Below are positions 1 through 5,714 of a stretch of DNA of 44,972 nt, one piece after another. The number at the start of each line of letters is the position of its first letter. Position 1 is the first letter of the stretch. Below the pieces are notes generated by a model. The model was not told the origin of the DNA and ran no database searches. It worked only from the letters and a program-made list of their open reading frames with translations. A program made the translations under genes and the position numbers. The stretch is from Methanothrix harundinacea. Lineage in GTDB: Archaea > Halobacteriota > Methanosarcinia > Methanotrichales > Methanotrichaceae. The stretch lies in contig LGFT01000019.1 of assembly GCA_001509375.1 (NCBI GenBank), forward strand, positions 1 through 44,972, written 5' to 3'.

Positions 1-609
1 CTCTGAGAGGTGGATGTGGAGCATCACGTCATGCTCTTCTGCGATCTCTTTGGACTTGAGGAGCGTCTCCTCAGAGCAGGTGTAGACGGCGTGGGGGCCG
101 ACGGCGGGGACGATCAGGTCGTCGCCTTTCCACCTCTTCGCGAAGGGCTTGGCCTTTTCGATCTGGTCTGGTCTCATATCGAAGAGGACTTCGCAGAGGA
201 AGGCCCGCAGCCCCATCTCCTTCGTCGCCCGGGCCGTCTCGTCCATGAAGTAGTACATGTCGTTGTAGCAGATGATCCCCGCCCTGATCATCTCCAGGCA
301 GCCGAGCTTCACCCCCCAATGGATATCCTCGGCCGTCAGCTTCGCCTCCAGGGGCCAGATCTTCTCCTCCAGCCACGGCATCAGCTCCATGTCGTCGGCG
401 TAACCCCGAAAGAGGGTCATGGCCAGGTGGGTGTGGGCGTTGACTAGGCCCGGTATCGCGAGCTTCTCCCTGCCCTCGATCACCTCGCCATCGCCGGACT
501 CGTCTTTGATCCCCGAACCGATCCCGGCGATCCTGTCGCCGTCGATGGCGATGTTCACGTCCCGGCGAAGCCTTCCCCCCTCTACGATCGAGGCGTCTTT
601 GATCAGCAT
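1..609 (-). CDS. dadD: 5'-deoxyadenosine / MTA / SAH deaminase, amidohydrolase family (3' part cut by window)
   Basis: The first 203 residues of a metal-dependent hydrolase; the C-terminal half lies beyond the window edge. It begins with a small beta-sandwich segment (MLIKDASIVEGG...) and then shows PGLVNAHTHLAMTLFRGYA, the first metal-binding HxH motif (about residues 58-66) of the MtaD/DadD deaminase group. VGPHAVYTCSEE and HIHLSE near the cut end match the next conserved blocks, and the last His belongs to the metal site. The family deaminates 5'-deoxyadenosine, 5'-methylthioadenosine or S-adenosylhomocysteine; methanogens use it to clear radical-SAM and methyltransferase by-products. The ATG at 609 is preceded by the strong ribosome site GAGGGGG and a box A at about 635-645. 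It is transcribed divergently from the tRNA. The choice between the DadD and MtaD names rests on lineage, not on residues seen here. Confidence 0.88.
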   Translation of the reverse strand, partial: MLIKDASIVEGGRLRRDVNIAIDGDRIAGIGSGIKDESGDGEVIEGREKLAIPGLVNAHTHLAMTLFRGYADDMELMPWLEEKIWPLEAKLTAEDIHWGVKLGCLEMIRAGIICYNDMYYFMDETARATKEMGLRAFLCEVLFDMRPDQIEKAKPFAKRWKGDDLIVPAVGPHAVYTCSEETLLKSKEIAEEHDVMLHIHLSE

Positions 610-634
610 GCTTCCCCCTCTCCCACCATCGGCG

Positions 635-645
635 TTAAAACTTTT
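635..645 (-). promoter_or_regulatory. Box A promoter of the deaminase gene
   Basis: Read on the minus strand the sequence is AAAAGTTTTAA, about 26-36 bases upstream of the ATG at 609. This leaves a short leader holding the GAGGGGG ribosome site. The assignment comes from position and composition only. Confidence 0.4.
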
Positions 646-665
646 GCGACCGACCAGATCGCCAG

Positions 666-676
666 GCTTAAAAGGA
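666..676 (+). promoter_or_regulatory. Box A promoter of tRNA-Ser
   Basis: The sequence gcttaaaagg lies 25-35 bases before the mature tRNA 5' end at 701. This is the normal distance of an archaeal TATA element from a tRNA transcription start. Confidence 0.5.
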
Positions 677-700
677 ACGGGTTCCAAGAGACAGGCGCGT

Positions 701-822
701 GCTGAGGTAGCCAAGCGGCCCACGGCGCCGGTCTTGAACTCGAACCATCTTTTCGCAAGGAAGGTTCGACGGGGGAACCGGTGGTGCACTGCGCCTCGTG
801 AGTTCAAATCTCACCCTCAGCG
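701..822 (+). tRNA. tRNA-Ser(UGA) with a 37-nt intron
   Basis: The acceptor arms GCTGAGG (701-707) and CCTCAGC (815-821) pair perfectly and are followed by discriminator G822. The T arm is GTGAG-TTCAAAT-CTCAC (798-814). The anticodon stem is CCGGT (728-732) with ACCGG (777-781), and its loop CTTGAA+A gives anticodon TGA at 735-737. A long variable arm (GGTGC-ACT-GCGCC, 783-795) makes it a type II tRNA; together with G73 and the anticodon this fits serine rather than leucine. The loop is interrupted after position 37 by bases 739-775, inside which CGAACC pairs with GGTTCG to form the hairpin expected near a bulge-helix-bulge splice site. The spliced product is 85 nt. No CCA is encoded. A T run follows at about 828-831. 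Confidence 0.93.
739..775 (+). other. tRNA intron at position 37/38
   Basis: These 37 bases interrupt an otherwise normal anticodon loop. The internal stem CGAACC (741-746) / GGTTCG (763-768) closes a hairpin, placing the exon-intron borders in the bulges cut by archaeal tRNA endonuclease. Exact ends could shift by a base because an A lies on each side. Confidence 0.8.
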
Positions 823-870
823 TCAAATTTTCCCTGGAAGCTTTTGCATTTATCGCGCATTCTGATACAC

Positions 871-1097
871 CATCTTTAAATAGAGGAGATGAGTTCTAGG
901 TCCGTCGCGATCACCTGTCGAAGTCGATGGTGATCATAAGCGCAAGAGTTACACAATTGGATGTTCAAAGTCTCGTATGTCCTTGATCGAAACCGTCAAA
1001 ATACGGTTCATAAATTAGATCAGAGCTAATTGATGACGACTATTCTGGCCCAAATTCATATGACAGCGTCCGACTGCGTAACCCCAAAGAGGTAAAA
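871..1097 (+). promoter_or_regulatory. Promoter and long structured leader of the DEAD-box helicase gene
   Basis: A clear box A, CTTTAAATAG, sits at 874-883 and predicts a start near 907. That would leave a leader of roughly 190 bases before the ATG at 1098. The predicted leader begins with the perfect inverted repeat GATCACC (909-915) / GGTGATC (929-935), which would form a 5'-end hairpin. A second promoter nearer the gene cannot be excluded, because the region around 1007-1030 is AT-rich. Cold-induced deaD genes of other methanogens also have long leaders, so a regulatory role is a reasonable inference. Confidence 0.4.
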
Positions 1098-2363
1098 ATG
1101 CAGTTTGAAAATCTAAATATTTCAGAACCGCTCCAGCGGGCGCTGATCAAAGAAGGCTATAAAACTCCCACGCCGATCCAGGCAGAGGCCATACCCCATC
1201 TTCTGAAGGGCGAGGACCTGATGGGCATCGCCCAGACGGGGACCGGCAAGACCGCCGCATTCGTTTTGCCCGTCCTCCAAAGGATGGCAGAGAAAGAGAA
1301 GGTCGCAGCCCCCGGCGTGCCGCGAGCCCTGGTGCTCGCGCCCACCCGAGAGCTTGCGGCCCAGATAGACGCGAGCTTCGGGACGTACGGCCAGTTCCTC
1401 CGATTCAGGCACGCCGCCGTATACGGCGGGGTCAACCAGGGACCCCAGGTGAGGGCCCTATCCCGAGGCGTCGACGCCCTCGTCGCCACCCCCGGCCGGC
1501 TCCTGGACCTGATGGAGCAGGGTCACATAAATCTTAAGGAGATCGAGTTCTTCGTCCTCGACGAGGCGGACAGGATGCTGGACATGGGATTCGCCAACGA
1601 CGTCCGAAAGATCGTCTCGGCTTTGCCTAAAAAGCGCCATTCCCTCTTCTTTGCGGCCACCATGTCAAAAGAGATCGGCGATTTGGCCGGGAGGCTCCTC
1701 ATTCGCCCCGTCCGGATCGAGGTGGCGCCCCAGGCGACGACGGTGGAGAGCGTCGAACAGCGCATACTTTTCGTGGATCAGAACAAGAAGGATGCGCTTC
1801 TCCTGGGGCTTCTCCAACAGAAAAACCTGAAGCGCGTTCTGGTCTTCACCCGGACGAAACGGCGTGCGGATAAAGTAGCATCGGTGCTATCCAAGAACAG
1901 GATTCGGTCCGACTCCATCCACGGCAACAAGTCGCAGAACCAGCGCACCCATGCTCTGAACGGCTTCAAGTCGGGACGACTGCAGGTTCTGGTGGCCACT
2001 GACATCGCAGCCCGTGGGATTGACGTTGAGGATATATCCCACGTCATAAACTACGATCTTCCGAACGAGGCCGAGAGCTACGTCCATCGGATCGGACGGA
2101 CGGGACGCGCAGGGGCAACAGGTACCGCATATTCATTCTGTGCGGCCGACGAGCGTAACTTCCTCCGCGATATCGAGAGGCTCACGAGGGGGAAGATAGA
2201 GGAGATGGACCACCGGTATCACTCGGAATATGCAAAGAACGCCGTCGGCTCGGCGGCAAAGCCCGCGCCGAAGAGATCTAGGGGCATGTCGAGAAGTGCG
2301 AGACAGGAGGGTGTTTCGCGCTCGGGGCCCCGAAAAGCACGTCGTCCTGCAGGACATCGCTAG
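1098..2363 (+). CDS. DEAD-box ATP-dependent RNA helicase
   Basis: A 421-residue superfamily 2 helicase with all core motifs in order: Q motif (TPIQ, Q28), motif I AQTGTGKT (45-52), Ia PTRELA, II DEAD (155-158), III, then the second RecA-like domain with ARGID (motif V) and HRIGRTGRAG (motif VI). Family members unwind short RNA duplexes and help RNA decay, ribosome assembly or cold adaptation. Motif III is AAT (186-188) instead of the usual SAT; this motif couples ATP hydrolysis to unwinding. The last 50 residues form a basic Ser/Arg/Lys tail (RSRGMSRSARQEG...) that probably contacts RNA. The ATG is preceded by AAGAGGT, 5 bases away. It is monocistronic, ending in a hairpin terminator at 2392. 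Confidence 0.95.
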   Translation: MQFENLNISEPLQRALIKEGYKTPTPIQAEAIPHLLKGEDLMGIAQTGTGKTAAFVLPVLQRMAEKEKVAAPGVPRALVLAPTRELAAQIDASFGTYGQFLRFRHAAVYGGVNQGPQVRALSRGVDALVATPGRLLDLMEQGHINLKEIEFFVLDEADRMLDMGFANDVRKIVSALPKKRHSLFFAATMSKEIGDLAGRLLIRPVRIEVAPQATTVESVEQRILFVDQNKKDALLLGLLQQKNLKRVLVFTRTKRRADKVASVLSKNRIRSDSIHGNKSQNQRTHALNGFKSGRLQVLVATDIAARGIDVEDISHVINYDLPNEAESYVHRIGRTGRAGATGTAYSFCAADERNFLRDIERLTRGKIEEMDHRYHSEYAKNAVGSAAKPAPKRSRGMSRSARQEGVSRSGPRKARRPAGHR

Positions 2364-2688
2364 CTGATGGACCTTCACATCCTGTCAATCTGGCTATTTT
2401 CGTAATCGAAAATGGCCGGTCAATTTTTGTTGGAGAAACCTTATTTGATGAAGTGAAAAAATGAATAGATAAAGAATGATGTCCAAGTCTAATGCCTTCG
2501 CCCCGGTGGGCTTCGATGAGGCATCGTCCACTCAAGCTATCGTTGAAGATCATCTCTTTCTTCCTATATCCCCATGAGCGGAAGATCCGTATTTTTGTTT
2601 AACTCAAGCTCATTAAGGGACGACGTCCGAAGAGGGAACGAAACATATTTCTTATATTCGTGAAGAACATTAATGGAAGGGGAATTCG
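2364..2688. other. Intergenic region between helicase and secreted repeat protein
   Basis: This 325-base gap holds the helicase terminator (2392-2428) and, near its right end, an AT-rich element at about 2646-2658 (atatttcttatat) that could be the box A of the next gene, with a ribosome site GGAAGGGG at 2675-2682. I see no coding potential on either strand in between and no RNA fold worth calling. Confidence 0.4.
2392..2428 (+). terminator. Hairpin terminator after the helicase gene
   Basis: An 11-bp stem, GGCTATTTTCG (2392-2402) / CGAAAATGGCC (2407-2417) with one G-T pair and a TAAT loop, is followed within 11 bases by TTTTT (2424-2428). It lies 29 bases past the stop codon. Confidence 0.6.
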
Positions 2689-3984
2689 ATGAGGCCAAAA
2701 AAGATCGCATATGTCGTGGTTCTGCTTCTCCTGTTACCTGTGGTCGCCATTGCCTCGCCCTATGAGGCCAGCGGCACTGTCATCGAGGTTCTCGATGGAA
2801 ATACGTTCGCAGTCAGGATTGAGAAGTTTGATCCCAGGATCAAACAAGACGTGGAAAGGGTAACTCTGGCGGACTTGGAGGTTCTGGACGAAGCTACGAT
2901 GATTGTCGAGTCGATTGTCGAGTCGATGAACGAGTCGATTGACGAGTCGATTGACGAGTCGATTAACGGATCGATTGACGAGTCGATGAACGGATCGATT
3001 GACGAGTCGATGAACGGATCGATTGACGAGTCGATGAACGGATCGATTGACGAGTCGATGAACGACCTCGCCGCGGCGATCCTTCTGAACAAGACCGTCT
3101 GGCTGGACATCGACGACGGGTCTGAAGACGGGAGGAATTCTGAAGGTGAGCTGATCGCTGTCCTATATCTTTCGGGACTCGATGGCAGGCCTGTAACATC
3201 TCCCTCCTTCAACAGGATGCTGGTGGACTACAAGATCGCAAGGCTGAATGACTCCGACGCCAACGAGTTCGACCCAGCAGATTGGTGGCCCCAGGAGAAC
3301 ATCTCCATAGAGTACATAAGCGCTGAAGAGGGCTCTGGCGTTGAGGAGGATGCGGGGGCGAAGACCACCGGCCTCAACATCGACATAAACCCCACCAAAC
3401 CCAATGTCAACGTGGACATCTCTCGGCCCAACATCGCCATAAACCCCACCAAGCCGAAGGTGAACGTGAACCTCACTGGCCCAAAAGTAAACATAAATCC
3501 TGCAAAGCCCAGCATCAACGTGAACCCAAGCAAGCCCGTAATTGACGTCAACCCCACCACCACAGAGCCCAACGCCACAGAAAACGAGACCTCGGAGGCT
3601 TTGAGTTCAGAGACGGTGCCGGGGACGAGTGGAGCGGCCGCTTTGCCGTTTGCCGACTCAGACGAACCGCTCGTTTTGAGCAACTCGACGGTGCCCATCA
3701 CTCTAATCAACCCGACAGGCTCCATAACCTTGATCAACTCCACAGGACAAGTGACCTTGATCGATCCCGCAAAGCCGGTAAAAGTGATCAACTCCACAGA
3801 GATACCAAAAATGGAGGATATCAACGATTGGATTCAGGCCACCATCCTCACTGATCCTCAAAGGGCGGCAAATCTCTCCAGGGATGAGCCTGTCACCAAT
3901 TCCACAGAATTGGTGATGGTGGCAAAATCAAACGATACTGAGGCATCAGATATCTTTGTGGAGGCGGCAGCGGAGGCGATCTAG
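2689..3984 (+). CDS. Secreted repeat protein on a degenerate staphylococcal-nuclease-like domain
   Basis: This 431-residue protein has a signal peptide (hydrophobic 7-22, likely cleavage after IAS). Residues 26-68 (SGTVIEVLDGNTFAVRIE, VERVTLADLEVLDE) and 126-205 (LLNKTVWLDIDD, NRMLVDYKIA, NEFDPADWW) line up with the nuclease lipoprotein encoded at 20279-20830, so the domain is SNase/TNase-like. The two halves are separated by thirteen tetrapeptides [EG]S[IM][DNV] (74-125). Catalytic positions look lost: DGDT is DGNT, VDCPE is replaced by LEVLDE, and the YGR arginine block reads NSEGE. The C-terminal half carries six nonapeptides of the type NPTKPxVNV (234-287) and four of the type xxITLINPT (335-370), both rich in Asn/Thr/Pro. 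Potential N-glycosylation sites (N-S/T) are frequent. A structural or binding role outside the cell is inferred; enzymatic activity is unlikely. No membrane anchor is visible. Confidence 0.75.
   Translation: MRPKKIAYVVVLLLLLPVVAIASPYEASGTVIEVLDGNTFAVRIEKFDPRIKQDVERVTLADLEVLDEATMIVESIVESMNESIDESIDESINGSIDESMNGSIDESMNGSIDESMNGSIDESMNDLAAAILLNKTVWLDIDDGSEDGRNSEGELIAVLYLSGLDGRPVTSPSFNRMLVDYKIARLNDSDANEFDPADWWPQENISIEYISAEEGSGVEEDAGAKTTGLNIDINPTKPNVNVDISRPNIAINPTKPKVNVNLTGPKVNINPAKPSINVNPSKPVIDVNPTTTEPNATENETSEALSSETVPGTSGAAALPFADSDEPLVLSNSTVPITLINPTGSITLINSTGQVTLIDPAKPVKVINSTEIPKMEDINDWIQATILTDPQRAANLSRDEPVTNSTELVMVAKSNDTEASDIFVEAAAEAI
2908..3063 (+). repeat. 12-bp in-frame tandem repeat (13 units)
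   Basis: Thirteen consecutive 12-base units of the type gagtcgattgac / gagtcgatgaac / ggatcgattgac encode [EG]S[IM][DNV]. The later part has a higher-order 24-base period (SIDESMNG) that is nearly identical at the DNA level, suggesting recent expansion by slippage or unequal crossing over. Unit length keeps the frame, so copy number can vary without breaking the gene. Confidence 0.9.
3388..3549 (+). repeat. 27-bp / nonapeptide repeat, six units
   Basis: Six units of nine residues, consensus N-P-x-K-P-x-[VI]-N-V, cover residues 234-287 of the secreted protein. DNA identity between units is lower than in the tetrapeptide array, so this is an older, selected protein repeat. Alternating V-N-V/I-N-I strands separated by NPxKP turns would suit a beta-stacked rod; that fold is inference. 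Confidence 0.75.
3691..3798 (+). repeat. Second nonapeptide repeat, four units
   Basis: Four units (VPITLINPT, GSITLINST, GQVTLIDPA, KPVKVINST) cover residues 335-370. They share period nine and the [ILV][ND][PS][TA] core with the first array but have a hydrophobic TLI centre. Confidence 0.7.
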
Positions 3985-4098
3985 GCCGAACAGCGATCAA
4001 GACTGTATTGGTCTATAGGTCCTGGCGGGAAGCCGGAGCTGACTTCCGTGAGATGAGAGCTTTGGAGGATATTGATATCTGAGCCCATCTTCGATAGA

Positions 4099-4881
4099 TC
4101 ATTTAGAGCAGCTACACCACCGCTCAAGTCCTAGAAGGTGAGCCGCTCCCGCGATGGTGGTCCCGTAGAAGACGGCCCTGCACCCGAAACGATCCGTCAT
4201 CTCCAGGAGGCCGTCGATGGTTCCGTTGACGAGGGTCGTTCCCGTAATCAGAACGAGGGGCGACCTCTCAAAGAGGATTTCGGGATTCATCCCGTCTAGG
4301 ACTCTGACCCCGGAACGGACCTCTCCGGCGCAGGCGAGGTCTGAGACCATGACGTTATCGGAGCCCAGAACCTCCACCAGCGATGAGAGGAGGGCGGGCT
4401 GCATCCCGACGAGGCCGGCGCGGTCTATCTCTTCCTCCTTCAGCCACCGGGACATATTGGCGGCACAGTCCTCGGGTCCGGAATCTCTGCAGTGGACCGT
4501 CCCAAAAACGAGCCCCAGGTTTCGGAGGACGGCGTTGATAGTGGAGACGAAGACGGCCCGATCGAAGGCGTCTTGCAGGGATAGCTCCAGCACCTCCTCG
4601 AGGGTCCCGCTGAAGACGCCGGCGGCGGAGGTGAAGGCCTGGCCGAGGGACCCCCGATAATTCGCCTCCATCAGAACCTCTTTTCCCCTCAGCAGGGGAA
4701 AGTCGTCCCTCTCGGGGGATCCGATCGCCTCAGAGCTGCTGAGAGGCCGGGTAGCCACCACCAGGTCGTCAAGCTCGTCTCTAGAAACGCCGTTTTTTTC
4801 GCACCATCGGTCGAGCTCGGCGACGAAACGCTCTCTTGCTATATCCAATAGATCTGTTTTGTCCGTATCTTCACCCTTCAT
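4099..4881 (-). CDS. DUF4213/DUF364 protein, putative metal-chelation family
   Basis: A 260-residue cytoplasmic protein. Residues 70-130 (LMEANYRGSLGQAFTSAAG ... STINAVLRNLG) match my memory of the DUF4213 N-terminal domain. The second half (LVGMQPALLSSL, MVSDL, LITGTTLVNGTID, FYGTTIAGAAHL) matches DUF364, described as a putative heavy-metal-chelating domain. Members are often found near molybdenum/tungsten or cobalt enzymes. Here it is the last gene of the operon with fwd, fdhA and fdhD, 37 bases after fdhD, so a role in metal supply or cofactor handling for Mo/W enzymes is a fair inference, not shown. Cys-rich ends (CRDSGPEDC at about 133-141 and WCSCSK at the C-terminus) could bind metal. 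Start ATG at 4881 with GGCTGGAAAG in front. Confidence 0.75.
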   Translation of the reverse strand: MKGEDTDKTDLLDIARERFVAELDRWCEKNGVSRDELDDLVVATRPLSSSEAIGSPERDDFPLLRGKEVLMEANYRGSLGQAFTSAAGVFSGTLEEVLELSLQDAFDRAVFVSTINAVLRNLGLVFGTVHCRDSGPEDCAANMSRWLKEEEIDRAGLVGMQPALLSSLVEVLGSDNVMVSDLACAGEVRSGVRVLDGMNPEILFERSPLVLITGTTLVNGTIDGLLEMTDRFGCRAVFYGTTIAGAAHLLGLERWCSCSK

Positions 4882-4918
4882 CTTTCCAGCCTCTGAATCA
4901 GAAAATTAAGCTCAGATG

Positions 4919-5689
4919 TTATAAGATCCTTCCATCGCCGGAGTAGACGTGGAGTTTCGGTCTCCTGGCGAAGGCCGCCAGGGTCATCCCGAGCCTTTTG
5001 GCGAGATCTATTCCGGCATTCAAAGGGGCCGCCCTGCTCACCACGATCGGAAAACCGGCCCTTGCCACCTTGGCTACGATCACCGAAGAGAGCCTTCCCG
5101 TAGTTATCATGGCGCACCTTGATAGATCGGTCCCTGCCAGAAGGGCCGATCCCACGGCCTTATCCACCGCCGAGGATCGGCTCACGTCCTCGCAAAAAGA
5201 GGCGATGCCGCCACCCTCACGAAGGACCAGGGCCGAATGGGTCCCCCCGGTCCTCCTCCAGAGGCGAGCTTCCTGGTTGAGCAGGTCCAATGCACCGAAG
5301 ATCGTCTCAGGGTTCATCTTCAGGTCTGAGACAACCCGATGGAAGTTTTCTTCGCCCCTTTGGCCTCTCCTCTCACAGATCAGGGATTTCCCCTCAGACT
5401 GGACCGATACAATATCCGCGGGTCCTTCGACAAGCCCCTCGCAGACAAGAAAACCGACGGCCAGCTCTTCCAGTTCTGACGGGAGGCAGAATAGCTCCGC
5501 CACAGCTGTTCCGTCGATGACGATCTTTATCCTCTCTTCGACGGCGACGTCGACCTTCAGCTTCCGCCTCCCCTTGCCCGATATCTCGATGCACCCCGTC
5601 GCCTGAAAGGCGGCGGAGGGATCGAGCCGCTCCTCCTGCCAGAACTCCTCCGGTTCTTCGATCCTATCGGCGTGCCAGCTTTCTTTCAT
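4919..5689 (-). CDS. fdhD: FdhD, formate dehydrogenase accessory sulfurtransferase
   Basis: A 256-residue FdhD/NarQ family protein. It moves sulfur from a cysteine desulfurase onto the bis-MGD cofactor of formate dehydrogenase, which is needed for activity. Family blocks seen: ELAVGFLVCEGLV (75-87), RTGGTHSAL (146-154), FCEDVSRSSAVDKAVG (165-180), TTGRLSSVIVAKVARAGFP (196-214) and SRAAPLNAGIDLA (218-230). In E. coli FdhD a mobile loop just before the TGGTH block carries a CxxC pair used in sulfur transfer. The matching stretch here (106-128, ERRGQRGEENFHRVVSDLK...) has no cysteine; the nearest is C105. It may use C105, C166 or C192, or act as a cofactor-binding chaperone only. It sits 25 bases after fdhA, supporting service to that enzyme. 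Confidence 0.92.
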   Translation of the reverse strand: MKESWHADRIEEPEEFWQEERLDPSAAFQATGCIEISGKGRRKLKVDVAVEERIKIVIDGTAVAELFCLPSELEELAVGFLVCEGLVEGPADIVSVQSEGKSLICERRGQRGEENFHRVVSDLKMNPETIFGALDLLNQEARLWRRTGGTHSALVLREGGGIASFCEDVSRSSAVDKAVGSALLAGTDLSRCAMITTGRLSSVIVAKVARAGFPIVVSRAAPLNAGIDLAKRLGMTLAAFARRPKLHVYSGDGRIL

Positions 5690-5714
5690 CCTCGGGGCCT
5701 CGATAACTCCTCGA

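Noticed and set aside
889-933. 14-codon upstream ORF (MSSRSVAITCRSRW) before the helicase
   Set aside because: It starts before the expected transcription start (about 907), and its GGAG lies too close to the ATG.
1031-1085. C/D-box sRNA (TGATGA at 1031)
   Set aside because: No matching D box (CTGA) or terminal stem was found.
2908-3063. CRISPR-like tandem array
   Set aside because: Units are 12 bp, contiguous, without spacers, and encode an in-frame tetrapeptide.
2760-3212. 150-codon minus-strand open frame (FIDSSIDP repeats)
   Set aside because: It is the antisense reading of the 12-bp repeat in the secreted protein gene, which has a signal peptide and a paralogue.
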